Positions 52,140 to 63,931 of a DNA stretch of 64,000 nucleotides are shown in pieces (position 1 is the first letter of the stretch; every line of letters begins with the position of its first letter). Source of the DNA: Isoperla grammatica. Taxonomy: Eukaryota; Arthropoda; Insecta; Plecoptera; Perlodidae. The translations under genes and the position numbers were made by a program. The notes beneath the pieces were generated by a model. That model was not told the origin of the DNA, searched no databases, and saw nothing but the letters and a program-made list of their open reading frames with translations. The stretch lies in NCBI GenBank assembly GCA_945910005.1, contig OX246745.1, positions 38,719,215 to 38,783,214 of the forward strand, given 5' to 3'.

Positions 52140-54877
52140 TTAAAAATGCACTTAAACTCAGTTGTACTGCCGAAAACCGGTCACATGTTCTATAAAGATA
52201 TCCCGGCTCCACCGGATTGTATCGCTGACCATGAGTCTTTTGATTATGGCTGAGTAACGTCTTCCAATACCAAGCATCTTTATAACCCGATCATTTCTAG
52301 CATCCCAGGAACCCAGACTACCTACAACCACTGCCTCTACCTTAGTTTCAAACCCCTGACTTCTGAGCACTTCAGCATGTGGAGCGAATTTCCGTATTTT
52401 TTCCTCCCGAGCAGCCAACAAGGCATCATTGTGATTCTCAGAGGGTACTGTAACGTCCACAATACAAGCTTTCTTTGTTACAGCGTTCGTAACAACAAGG
52501 TCAGGTCGTTCCATTAGATCACAATTTTTGAATCTTTTTATTGACTTGGATATTATTAGCCCGATCCTTTGGAATAGCCTTGACCAGTCTGTCAAGCACA
52601 CTGTTATGCCTCCTAGTCCATGCGGCAGTGTGGTACTTACACGAGTTGAGGACATGTGGTAGCGTTTCAAGTCCATAGTCACACCTACGACAGTTTTTGG
52701 GTGCGTTTCCGTATCTCCGAGTACCATTCAGCCCCACCGTATCTAAACATGCTTTTGAAACAAACCGCCAGTCACAAAACCGTGTAAAGCGTCCAGTAGC
52801 CATGAAATGGTTACTAACCAGGGACTGACATGAATGCCTGAACACTTTTCCTTGGTCAGGTTTTTGAAGCAGTTTTAACTTGTAACTATGGCGGAGTCCA
52901 TTCCGTAATTGGCTAGCCAGATATCCACGAGCCTTGGGTGGTATTATATGTCTTTCAGGGTTTCTATTTGGCATGTCGATTGTTATGGCTATCTCATCCT
53001 TTGCCTCACTGTACCCCCACTGACACCCAATACTTGCTTGAAGTCTTCTAGTAGCACTGCGTGCTCTTGTCCAAATGGAACTGATGTCATTACTTCTTCC
53101 CCCCAGCTCTCCGTCCATGCTTCCTGACAAGTACTGGCAGCAGTCTTCAACCCTTGGTTCCCTGCCAATCCGTTTCTTAACTACATCCTCTAAGGAAGCC
53201 CACGCAATGTCTTTACATAGTGGATCATTACACGTAAGAAGGCGAAACGGATGCGCAACTGCCAGCACGTCTACTGAGTCACTGGTTGGTAGAAGACCTG
53301 CCCCACCCTCAGCCAAGGGCATGTAGACTACTTCAGCACTGGCACGTCGAGGAAGTGACATCCATCGTTTTGCAGCTGCCTTCATTTTCCGGTCGAACTT
53401 GTAAAACAGTGTCTTCTTCATCCCTTCCCCACGCATAATAAACTCGAAGCGTGGGAGAAGGAAAGTTCGCACAGCATCTAATTTCTGCCAAAGGGCTAAA
53501 GGGGAAATATCAATTTTGTGAAGATCTTCACACATCCTATCTAGCTCAGCCACTGGCGTTTGCTGGACATGAAATCCAGTAGGAACACCAAGATGCTGGT
53601 AGGTCTCTCCATCTGCCAAGGCTTTCATCGGTTTTCCTTGTATATGGAATATAGTGGGGAGGGCGTCTCTTTTTTTCCTACAGTCAATGCTAACAGAGGC
53701 ACACTTCTTAGGATTAAAGGACAGGCCTGCCCATTCGGCTGCCACTCCCGCCACTCTTAAAAGACGTCTAAGGGCCAATTTATTCTTAGCTGTTAGCACA
53801 AGGTCGTCTGCATAAGCCAACACCGATATTGAATGCTTATAAAGTTCAGCCCCACAACTGTCACCCAAATTTGTAATCGCCCTAATAATGGGCTCAATTG
53901 CTAAATTAAACAGGATTGGGCTTAGTAGACACCCTTGCTTTACTCCAGCTTTCAGATCGATATCATTTGTATAGCCTTGCCCTGTCCGAACTTTTGTCAC
54001 ACTACCCTTGTACATGTCTGTTATTATCTCTAAGACGTCTTCAGGTACACCCAGCAAACGAAGAGTTTCTTTCATATACTCATGTGGCACTGATCCAAAT
54101 GCGTTTGAAAGATCCAGCCAGGCAGCATATAGTTCTTTATTGTGCCTTCTGCTGTTATCAGTTATCGATTGCAACACAAAATTGTGCTCTAAGCACCCTT
54201 CAAATTCCATAAACCCCGTTTGCATCGGCGATATAATAATATTGTTCTTGGTAGCCCAGTTCGACAGCCTTCCCCCTAGGATACCTGCATACAGCTTGCT
54301 CATAGTTGACCCTAAGGTTAGTGGCTGCCAGTTGGATAAATCATCCCTACTTCCTTTACCTTCATAGATGAGTACTGTTCTTGATTTTTTCCAAGCCAAT
54401 GGAACTTGTTTTGCCCTAGGGCAGATGTTAAAAATAGAACACAATAGTTGGCATTTAGTATCTACTTTCTTTAACAAGCTATATTTAATGAAATCAGCAG
54501 GAGCAGAGTCTTTTGTGGAATTAAGGCGTAATCTGATCTCACCTGCCGTAATAGGGCGGGATATGTCACCATCCTCAGTAGTTGTTGTCTGCAAATTTGG
54601 TATTATATTTGGTGGTGGCGTCCATTTGTAGTTAGGGTTACTGAATGCATTTGTGAAGTACTCTTCCACAATATGTTTATCTACTTTACAGAATGGTGAA
54701 GAACCTTGCATTATTTATTCAAATGCTGTCTTTTTACTCACCCGGTATAGCTTCTGTAAGCGACTTGCATCATTACCATGCTCTCGGTGTCCAACCCTCT
54801 GATTACCTTCTACTGGATCTTGCGCTGGCTGATTAGGAATTTGGTTGTGAACAAGACGTTCATTCCGCCTCCCAGGC
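52140..54877 (-). mobile_element. LINE G (R2/NeSL-type) inserted in (ATG)n
   Basis: A minus-strand element 5' truncated at 54877, immediately next to (CAT)7 at 54878-54898. It ends at its 3' side in TTTTTAAATGATGATGATG. The flanks on either side look like the two halves of the LINE H 3' UTR, so G is nested inside H. It has a restriction-like endonuclease and not an APE domain. Confidence 0.8.
52158..54876 (-). pseudogene. RT plus restriction-like endonuclease of LINE G
   Basis: The frame enters from the truncation (RLQKLYRVSKKTAFE), meets a TAA near 54714, then runs 730 codons from 54711 to 52519. RT motifs are NWQPLTLGSTMSKLYAG, WLDLSNAFGSVPHEYM, KQGCLLSPILFN and YADDLVL. Next come NGLRHSYKL, GRFTRFCDWRF and the knuckle CRRCDYGLETLPHVLNSC (C-x2-C-x8-H-x4-C). 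One frameshift near 52560 separates it from the endonuclease frame (about 52600-52158): MERPDLVVTN, ACIVDVTVPSENH, GSLGSWDARND, and IFIEHVTGFRQYN before the stop. Wording fits the R2/NeSL group rather than E/F. Two defects plus 5' truncation make it inactive. Confidence 0.85.
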
Positions 54878-54897
54878 CATCATCATCATCATCATCA

Positions 54898-55190
54898 TCG
54901 TCAACATCAGTTTTAACTTTTAACTACGTATGATTAATATCTGTACTTACTTTAAATTGTAAATGTTTTCTAAACTAGTTGTATCAAGTGAGAATGACAA
55001 TGTAAATGAGGCAGCCACGTACGAGTCCTACGACTCATGTGATGTCTCATCCATGCTAAATAATATCTATACCTGTTAGGTATACAAAATGTAAACTGTC
55101 TTTTCTCTTGAAAATAAAGTTCAAAGTTCTTGAAGCTCAAAGAAAATGAATACAAATAAGTAAAGATGCAAAACAAAACTCGATTCCAGC
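54898..55190 (+). mobile_element. Probable distal 3' UTR of LINE H
   Basis: Non-coding sequence between the CAT repeat and the resumed 16-bp array, ending GAAAATAAAGTTCAAAGTTC with a following AAAGATGCAAAACAAAACTCG block that resembles part of the LINE H 5' region near 48200. I read most of it as the tail of H displaced by LINE G. Confidence 0.5.
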
Positions 55191-55222
55191 ATTTCGAAAG
55201 TTTTATAAAATTAATTCAAAAC

Positions 55223-55385
55223 ACACTTAATGGTAAATTTGAGCATTCGTGATATCGACCTTTCGTGGATTGGAACATTCGTGGTTTTGCTCTTTCTTTA
55301 AATTGGATATTCGTAACTTTACACTTCGTTAAATTATACTTTCGACGTGTTACACTTTCGTGATTTTAAACATTCGAGATTTTAA
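55223..55385. repeat. 16-bp array, right half (unit 3)
   Basis: The array resumes in phase and has one additional 16-bp word (ACCTTTCGTGGATTGG, AACATTCGTGGTTTTGC) compared with units 1, 2 and 4. Confidence 0.8.
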
Positions 55386-56013
55386 TGGTCACGCTTTGAT
55401 ATTGAGGGCTTTTATACAAAGTGTTATTCTGATTGGATCGTCGAGATGGTTGAACACGCCTTTTCCAAGTCCCTTCAAATTTACATAGACCTTTGCTTTT
55501 AATGAACAAAATGGGCAAAAAGACTGCACCTGCTGGATGATACTTGACGGCAGTGGGGGCCTGTTGGATAAAACAAATTTGACTAGATCAAAACACACAG
55601 AGCTTTCAAAATATATACAGCTTGTCAAGCAACCACACGAAATACTAAAGGAATCTTTGAAGTAGTTAAACATGACCAGTGACCACGTTAATTTATATAA
55701 AATGTGTGTATGACACGTCTATAAAAATAAAAACAGTTGAACAAAAGCGTAGCCATGTTCTGGTTCGGGGTGAAGGGGAGGAATAAACTTTACCTGATTG
55801 GGGAGGGGGGTTCTTTCTCCTCAATAATAACAGGGTTTTCAGGCCGCTGTTGTCATTGGACGCATGTTTGAAAAGGTTTATGAAAAGAGTACAACTATCA
55901 ATGTTATGAATAAATTATATTGAGTATTTATCATTATAATTTCTGGGGGGGTGGGGGGGGGGGTCAAGCACTTTGTTTCTCCCTCCTCTACGCTCCTACA
56001 GTTTTAACTATCA

Positions 56014-56570
56014 TGTATAGTCTTCGCCATTTGGTGATAGCTACCGGCTTTTGGCTGTCAGTAGGGGGTTGACCGCTAGAGTGCTGGAACGAAAAGGAGG
56101 AGTGTTGGAATGACTCTGACGTTGAGGTCGGATATCTGTACATTTGCCCCGATTGTTTACATATTTTGTACATCCTTCCCCGAATCGTCCATAAGCTACT
56201 TCCTTTCTAACATGCAACACAATTCCTATTCAAAGGTCCTAACACAAAACTGCACTCCAAAGATAATCGGAAGGTCGACAGAGAAAGGACAAGAAAGAAA
56301 GAGAAGGGTTGTATTCGCTATTGGAACCCCATGTCAAGAACACTATGCCTCATTGAACTTATTCTCTTCTACCCATGTCTCTCTCTGTATAGCATTATGA
56401 GTTCAGGATGGCTAAAAAGAAAAATATCTATTTTCTTTTATAATGTGGCTATACAAACAAATGGGTTAAATTTTATTGGTATTCCTGTCGCCGCTCAATT
56501 ATCCGTTAAATCGTGGGTAGGCTAGAGTTACAAGAGGATTTAGAATCAAAGACTTTTCCGCCAGCTATCA
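56014..56570. mobile_element. 0.56 kb insertion with short inverted ends, unit 4
   Basis: Present between blocks that are contiguous in units 2 and 3. TTTGGTGATAGCT near 56030 and AGCTATCACCAA near 56563 are inverted repeats close to its ends. The interior has chance frames only. Superfamily unknown. Confidence 0.55.
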
Positions 56571-58115
56571 CCAACACCGACGACCCATTCCAATAATTTC
56601 CAGCATTAGCTTAGCATACATAAGATAATTCCTACTTGATGTGCGGACGGAAGGTTTATGGCTCGATTTCCCGTTTGATCAAGCGTTTTCACACAATTGC
56701 TTATGACATGTTTATCAACTCTCTATACATGTTAACGATCAATTTAGAGCCGCGTCATTGTAAAGAAATGGGTAATCACATGTATTTGATTGGCAATTGA
56801 CACTAAATAATACTCTTGTATAGTTTGGTAAATGTAGAAAGTGTTTGTTCATCAACTTTAGTGTCATACTTCAAACGATATTGATTGTAGACCTACTGCA
56901 ACAAAACATCTGTTAGTTTGAAAGCATTATACATTCATGAAAATTTGCTTATTAATTAATCAATTACGTTTATTAAAAAAAAAATCTATTTGAATCTTTT
57001 CAAACTTAAAATTGATATTCATACAGGCCTGAATGCTTATGAAACCAAAAGCCGTATAGTTTTCAATTAAACAAACATAAAAAAACAGACACAACAACAA
57101 ACATAAACATAAAAACAACACCAAACATGCATGTTGCGTTTTTTTTTTTTTTACAATTATCTATTACAATCATCTATACATCGTTAGTTAATTAGTTTAT
57201 GTAATAGAGCCTAAGAGCACGGTTAAATGAAATTATGCGGAAATCTATTGAAAAGTCTACTTGAAGGTTTTAACGTATTTAAACAAAACTTCTAAACGGA
57301 TTTAAAAATATTTCGTGTATTTTTTAAAAACATATCGGGAAATAACAAATTATACGTTTATTATGACAAAAATTTTCAATAGTAATATGATATGCAAATT
57401 ATTTGTTTGATTTATTAAAACAAAATCGCTCATCTGCCAACGTGGAGCGTTTTCCTAGTAATGAATAGTATAACAACTAGATCGAGATAAGTGTCGTGTG
57501 TTTCGCGCGAGAACCCGCCCGGACAATAGGACTTGTCCCAAGTAAGTCACCAATATATTCAAATATTGTGTAGTAATTTATTGGCATTAAAATCAAGAGG
57601 GATTTATTGAACTAGGAGTAGCTTTATGCTTTATGTATTCCGTAAACTGAAGTACAAGGTACTTTTTTTTAGACTGAATGAGTCTCTCGGGAATGGCCAC
57701 TTTTCCATCCTGAGTTTCAAGCTACCACATCTCGTATTTTACTGTAAACACGTATAAAACCAATCAAATAATTGTAGCCATCTTATTTACCTTTCATGTG
57801 CGAATTCCTTTAGACATCTTCTGTAATCTTAAAGTATAATTTATGAATATCTCACGACAATGTACCGGCCTGCAGGCATACAAATCTAGTGGGGTAACGC
57901 ATTGTGGTGATGGTTGATCAACAAACCTCGGCGACAGGGCTGCGATCTCTTATCTGTTGCGCCTCCCAATGGAACGAGGGTCCTTGGTCAAAGATCAAGC
58001 GTTAGGTCAAACTTGAACTTTGTTTATTATTTACTAATTCGGTTTATCATCAAATGTCGACACTAAGGACTCATAAACATTAATCGAATTCCGTCTCGGT
58101 AATATGTTGTTCTTC

Positions 58116-59082
58116 AGAGGCGGATTTATAGGTACGCGCAGTACTCGCAGGAGTAGGGCCCCGCGTGACTGAGGGGCCCCCGAAATACAAACTAATTACA
58201 AAATTGAAAATACTAATGATATAATAATACTTTCCGAATCTTTCTTAAAATGTTGAATTAAATCTAAACAAATATTATGCGGTATTAATATAACATCAGA
58301 TTAACATACCATTGTGTCGACCACCAAAAGCTCTACAGTGCTGACTCATTCGTTACCTTTAACGTATCTACCACTGCGAAAAAACACTGTGACAAGGTAC
58401 CCCTTACTGGCGTAGCGAAGTTTGAGAGGGCATATAAAATCCAGATCAATCTATGAAAATTGCCTAATAAGTAAGCAACAGCATAAAGAGTAAATTGTAT
58501 ATTATATCCATCAGACGAACCAGGGTTCAGGGTTCAACTAGGGTTCTAGTTTAAACGACTGACATCAAAATGCCCATCTGAATGCAAAGATAATTGGTCT
58601 AAAGTCATTTTCCGGACTTTTGTGAAGACAATTTTGCGGAATTTTCCGCCTTCGGCGACTGGCTCTACCTTCAGCCTCTGTTTAAAATAGCAACGTTAAT
58701 TCACCCTACGAAGCCCTTCAAGATGAAATTCTAGGTACCATACTCAATACTCATACTGGAGCAAGCAAGTCACTGTATATTCGTTGAGTGTATATTGTAT
58801 ATAATCAACATTGTAAAAAAGAGGTTGTGTTTATATTTGATAAAGTAATTATTTACAAATCGGAGTAATAGTAGTGTCAAAACTCAGTATTGCGGGTGAC
58901 AGCACACGAAGAGCCAATAAAGCACGCCGAAAAGTGGATATGTTGTGGTTTGGATTATTAACAAGTCGCGAAATTCTGCGCTGGCGCCTTTTGGTACCTA
59001 TTTTACCTTTTCGAACTGAATAAAGCCTCAAAAAAGGCTGAACGCAGAGCCCAACGATCTATAAATCCGCCTTTGAAGAACA
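58116..59082. mobile_element. 0.97 kb hAT-like non-autonomous element, unit 4
   Basis: The ends read AGAGGCGGATTTATAGG and CTATAAATCCGCCTTTG, an inverted repeat of a type seen in hAT elements. A GC-rich palindromic GGGGCCCC stretch lies near 58158-58185. GTTCTTC occurs directly before (58109-58115) and after (59083-59089), a probable target duplication. Units 1-3 have the empty site TTGTTCTTC. No transposase frame. Confidence 0.7.
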
Positions 59083-59334
59083 GTTCTTCGTTAAATTTAA
59101 TGCCTTCACATAAATGTAAATAAAGGTAAAATGTCTTATAAGGGATAATATTTCGCCACTACTGCCTTTTTTCGTAATACGTATTATAATTTCTGGACAC
59201 CTGAAGTAACCTAGCTATTAAGTGTAGAGAGAAATACCTCCTTTGTTGTAAAGATGACAATTGGGTAAAATGGAAGATCATATTCCGATGTATAAATGAA
59301 AGCACAAGATGTGATGCAGGAAGAAAAAATGATT

Positions 59335-59340
59335 TTTATT
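59335..59340 (-). terminator. Polyadenylation signal, serine-rich gene copy 4
   Basis: AATAAA on the minus strand, about 146 bases after the stop, conserved in position. Confidence 0.65.
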
Positions 59341-59485
59341 TCAGTCAGAGCCAAGAAGAGGCAGCCAAATAATGGGTGTGCAAGATAATTATGACCTACT
59401 AGAAATGAACTTAACAAGTTATATCATAAGATTTTACAATCACTGTTGGATTCAAGTTACAACGGCCAAGTGGTTAGTAAGCTCC

Positions 59486-60452
59486 TTACGAGCTGCTAGA
59501 TGAACAGCTAGAGGATGAAGAGCTGTCAACGTCAATATGAAGATCAGCACTTGATGACGAGGATGAAGAAGATGACGAAGACGATGAGGAAGATGAGCAA
59601 GACGAAGAGCTGTCGTCTTCAACATGAATGTGTAATTCGTCACTTGATGAACAGCTCGATGATGATGAAGATGATGATGATGAAGATGAAGAGGAAGATG
59701 AGCAAGACGAAGAGCTGTCGTCTTCAACATGAATGTATAACTCATCACTATCACTACTTGAAGAGCACGACGATGACGACGATGACGAGGAAGATGACGA
59801 AGATGAAGAGCTGTCGTCTTCAATCCACAGATGGACTTCGTCGTCACTCGATGAAGAGCTAGACGAGCATGACGACGATGAAGATGACGATGATGAAGAA
59901 GAAGAAGAGCTGTCGTCTTCAACCCACAGGTGGACCTCGTCACTTGATGAAGAGCTTGACGATGAAGACGATGAAGACGACGAACTGGAGTCGCAGCAAT
60001 CTCTCTTCAAACGAGCGTCTCCCTCTTGAATGACTTCATTCGATGGGTCGACGACAACAAACGCCTAGAAATAGAGAAACATTTATTTGTAAAATAATTT
60101 CACTTTCTAAACATGTACGATTGTAAGTATAGCTTCTTGTGAAGTGGCATTTATTTCCCTTACCACGGGTTCAGAGCTTTATCAAAACAATCTGGCTTGC
60201 TGATCCGTTTTATAATGGGATGTAACAATGTTGGTTAACATATTGTTAGTAAACGCAACACTGCCAGAACAGGAAACAACTAGATTTAAACTTAAAGGCA
60301 AAACTTGAACTAGCATTTACGATTCATTTTTTGTTTTACAAGATGTATACTGGTATGTCTATCGTGTGTTACTCGTGTGAAGGGTGAAATCCTCCTACCT
60401 GTGAGCCAGCATAGAGCGCAGCCAGAAGGCAGAATACCAAAGTGAGCTTCAT
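59486..60452 (-). CDS. Secreted poly-serine acidic protein, copy 4 (two exons)
   Basis: Exon 1 (60452-60399) and exon 2 (60064-59486), intron 334 bp, 210 aa. Signal peptide, propeptide with RLKR, CC doublet, five acidic modules and Cys-bearing Ser runs are all as in copies 2 and 3. Exon 2 codes lengths like copies 2 and 3, whereas the intron and upstream region are nearly identical to copy 1. That mosaic suggests conversion or unequal exchange with a breakpoint near the exon 2 region. No frame damage. Confidence 0.85.
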
Positions 60453-60517
60453 GGTGGTCTAGTAGTTCTACTTGCTGGACACAGCTGAGACTGTTGATTC
60501 TCTCCTGAACACAGTTA

Positions 60518-60527
60518 CTTTTATATA
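60518..60527 (-). promoter_or_regulatory. TATA box, serine-rich gene copy 4
   Basis: TATATAAAAG on the minus strand, 66 bases before the ATG. The initiator reads AACAGTC, as in copy 1. Confidence 0.75.
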
Positions 60528-60779
60528 CAGCAGTAGGGATGTTTGTTTAGCACTTTTCTAACCTTGTTTGCGCCATCATAAATATTTCTTTTTACAGAAA
60601 CGTGATAATATCGTCGAAACATTGTCCAATGTCAAATAAAGTTTACAGTTTCATAAAACATTCAAATCAAAACTTGAATGTATTAAGCACACGACTTCCT
60701 CTTTGGAGACTTTTGTTTGTTGTTATTGCATTTTACAACGCTTATATTAACTTGCCTTGTTTGTCTGGACGAAATCTTT

Positions 60780-61930
60780 GAATCGATATTCCACCTACTT
60801 CTAGTTGTTTGATCAAGCTGAAATTTTTTACACAGACGTATTCCTGATGACAATACATGAATCAACTGTCATATTTACTAAATTGTCAATTAATTCATCA
60901 TAATTAATTAATTAATGTTTTACATGGAAATCGATGAATCTTTGAATCGATATTTCACCTACTTTTAAATGTCCGATCAAGCTGACATTTTGTACACAGA
61001 CGTATTTCTAATGACAATACATGAATCAACTGTCATATTTACTAAATTGTCAATTAATTCATCATAATTAATTAATTAATGTTTTATATGGAAATCGATG
61101 TTTAACCCACTTTCTAACGTTAAATCGAATTGAAAGTTTTTACACAGACGTATTTCTAATGACGATACACGAATCAATTGTCATATTTACTAAATCGTCA
61201 ATTAATTCATCAAAATTAATTAATTAATGTTTTATATGAAAATCGATGTACAGTCCACTTCCTAACGTCAAATCGAGTTGAAAGTTTTTACACAGACGTA
61301 TTTTTAATGACTTCACACGAATCAATTGTCATATTAACTAAATAATCAATTAATTTATCATAATTAATTAATTTATGTTTTATATGGGAATCGATGTTTA
61401 ACCCACTTTCCAACGTCAAATCGAGTTAAAAGTTTTCACACAGACGTTTTCTTAATGGCAATACACGAATCAATTGTCATATTAACTAAATAATCAATTA
61501 ATTCATCAAAATTAATTAATTAATGTTTTATATGGGAATCGATGTTTCACCCACGTTCCAACGTCGAATGGAGTTGAAAGTTTTCACATAGACGTATTCT
61601 TAATGACAATACATGAATCAATTGTCATATTTACTAAATATTCAATGAAGCCATCATAATTAATTAATTGATGTTTTATATGGGAATCGATATTTCACCC
61701 ACTTCCGAACGTCAAATTGAGCTCAAAAAGTTTTCACACAGACGTATTTTTAATAACAATACACGAATCAATTGTCATATTTATTAAATAATTAATTAAA
61801 CCATCATAATTAATTAATCGATATTTCACCCACTTCCCAACGTCCGATCGAGCTGAAATTTTCACACAGTCGTATTTTCTAAATGACAATATATGAATCA
61901 ATGATCAGATTCACTTATTAATTAATCCAC
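60780..61930. repeat. 148-bp tandem satellite, unit 4
   Basis: Same copy number, order and private variants as the unit 1 array, so the two arrays were copied together and did not expand independently. Confidence 0.88.
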
Positions 61931-62318
61931 TATGATTAAATTATTAAACAATTAGCTTCATATGGGAAATTAGTCACAGCTAGTGAGGATGGGCCAACCA
62001 CATGCAGGCATGGTTCGGGACTAAAATATCCGTGACGAAAGCATCGGATATGTTTCTATGCAGCAAGAATGTCAACACGCTCCACTTGTAAGTATGGTAC
62101 AACCCCGTGCGGTGAGTCATTCACCATGTACGCATAGGTGCGTTCCCTTCGCGTGGTTCGACCTCACAGTTGATCGTTGGTGTTAGTTGGTGGTAGTGCT
62201 CTCACAGTGCTCTCGGAGCACACTCTAAAAGATAAGGTCCACTGATAGACCATCGGGTCTATCCTTTTTGCAACTCCCACAAATAAAATTTTACAAGTAT
62301 ACACTCTATTGCTAAAGG

Positions 62319-62850
62319 CAGTGGACGTGTCCGAATTCATCGAAAAATGTATACTTTTTATCTTAGCTCAAACTTGACATTGTGAAAAGTACGGTAGTGA
62401 CGTAATTTCCAGTGTCTGAATTAGAAGTTTGCAAGTAGAAGTTGGCGAGACTGCGAGAACACAGATCATTCCTGTTCGTGCACTCAACTTGAGTACTTAA
62501 AAAAGTCATGGCAAACGCAAACACTACACGTGAGAAAATATGGAAACGTAAGTAACCATGCATTTAAATATTATGTATTGTAATAGGCCTAGATGTTTAA
62601 ATGTTGACAAAAATTGCGTTTATGATCATTATTAATAGAATGTGTAGCCTATAGGCCTAGTTACTTTGCCAAATTCTCCCAAAGCCACATAACCCCACTT
62701 TTCATAAGCATTATTGGCCGATCGCTGGATCGTGCATGAACGGAACTGTCCGAAATTTAAGTTTGCAATGCGAGCACGCTAGTTTGCGAGTGAAGTTAAC
62801 AAGTACAAGTACACAAGTATGCAGTCTTCTAAATTCGGACACGTCCAGTG
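62319..62850. mobile_element. 0.53 kb TIR element (MITE-like), unit 4
   Basis: Partner of the 32558-33089 element, with the same CAGTGGACGTGTCCGAATT inverted ends. Confidence 0.65.
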
Positions 62851-62894
62851 AGCATATATTCGATTGCAAGATTCTTTAAGACTAAAAAGTATAA

Positions 62895-63198
62895 AATAAT
62901 ATTACATGAAAAAAATACTTTTTTTAAAAAACAACGCTTATATTAAAATGCACTAAAAAGTAAAAAATAAATTTTCGCCCAACAAATTTTTGCCTCACTC
63001 GGAAAATAAAAGCATTGGGCGCTTGCGGTATTGACATAGATTGCAGTATTCTGCTGTTTATGCAGGGAAAGCGCCCAACGCTTTTATTTTCCGAGTGAGG
63101 CAAAAATTTGTTGGGCGAAAATTTATTTTTTACTTTTTAGTGCATTTTAATATAAGCGTTGTTTTTTAAAAAAAGTATTTTTTTCATGTAATATTATT
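62895..63198. repeat. 304-bp near-perfect inverted repeat, unit 4
   Basis: Arms 62895-63024 and 63069-63198 with a 44-base loop. The arms match slightly better here than in unit 1 (for example GGAAAATAAAAGC in place of GAAAAATAAAAGC). Confidence 0.85.
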
Positions 63199-63659
63199 AT
63201 TCAGTTGGATGACGAAATTTCAATGTTTCCGTTTATATATGAAGCGACGCAATATTTTTGTTTCACCGATTCCGTACGCGTCGCTGTATGCTCGTTATGA
63301 TATACGAATCAAATGTTCACGAATGTCATCATCCTATTAGTCTTTTTGAGTAAAGCTACTTGTATTAAGCAAATACCTGGCATTTATTTACATTAACGTT
63401 ATCCAACTTAAACACATTGTTTACGTTTAAAAAGTTTGTCGAGCGGGCAACGAATTTTCTCTACTAAACATGATATTATGCATTTGAATTTGGAGTTAAA
63501 TATCTCTTAACATAAAAAATGATAGAACGATGGTTCAAAATTTGTTTGGAGAATAAATGTTGCATTAGGGCCAGGGCCCAGAATCAGAAAAGGTCTTAAC
63601 ATCAGCTAGGCTTACTGTAGGACACTAGATTATGGCACGTTATTGGCTGATACTTTAGG

Positions 63660-63931
63660 CACTTTCGGGAGTTTGTACTTTCGGGATTCTGTACATTTGG
63701 TAGATATGACATTCGTGAATATGCACTTTTGGTAAATTGCATATTCAACAATTTGCTCTTTCGGTAATAAAGATATTCGGTGGTTAAGACTTAGGTTAAT
63801 TTGAGCATTCGTGATATCGAACTTTCGTGGTTTTGCTCTTTCGTTAAATTGGATATTCGTAGCTTAACACTTCGTTAAGTTATACTTTCGACGTGTTACA
63901 TGTTCGTGATTTTAAACATTCGCGATTTTAA
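63660..63931. repeat. Degenerate 16-bp tandem array, unit 4
   Basis: Again 272 bases, nearly identical to the unit 1 array. It is followed by the TGGTCACGCTTTGA block. Confidence 0.85.

Larger units (their letters stand above)
42466..56005. repeat. Tandem segment unit 3
   Basis: 13.54 kb long. Removing the LINE cluster (about 47813-55222) and the extra intron sequence (about 1.45 kb) leaves roughly the same 4.67 kb core as unit 2. It carries one gene (44507-46931). The 42.5-44.3 kb part is AT rich, shares blocks with unit 2 and has no coding frame of note. Confidence 0.85.
60733..63198. mobile_element. 2.47 kb insertion with internal satellite, unit 4
   Basis: Almost identical partner of the insertion in unit 1, with the same order: left 16-base motif at 60735, 148-bp satellite, unique part, 0.53 kb TIR element, 304-bp inverted repeat. 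It differs from the unit 1 copy by 3 bases at the left junction and scattered substitutions. Confidence 0.7.
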
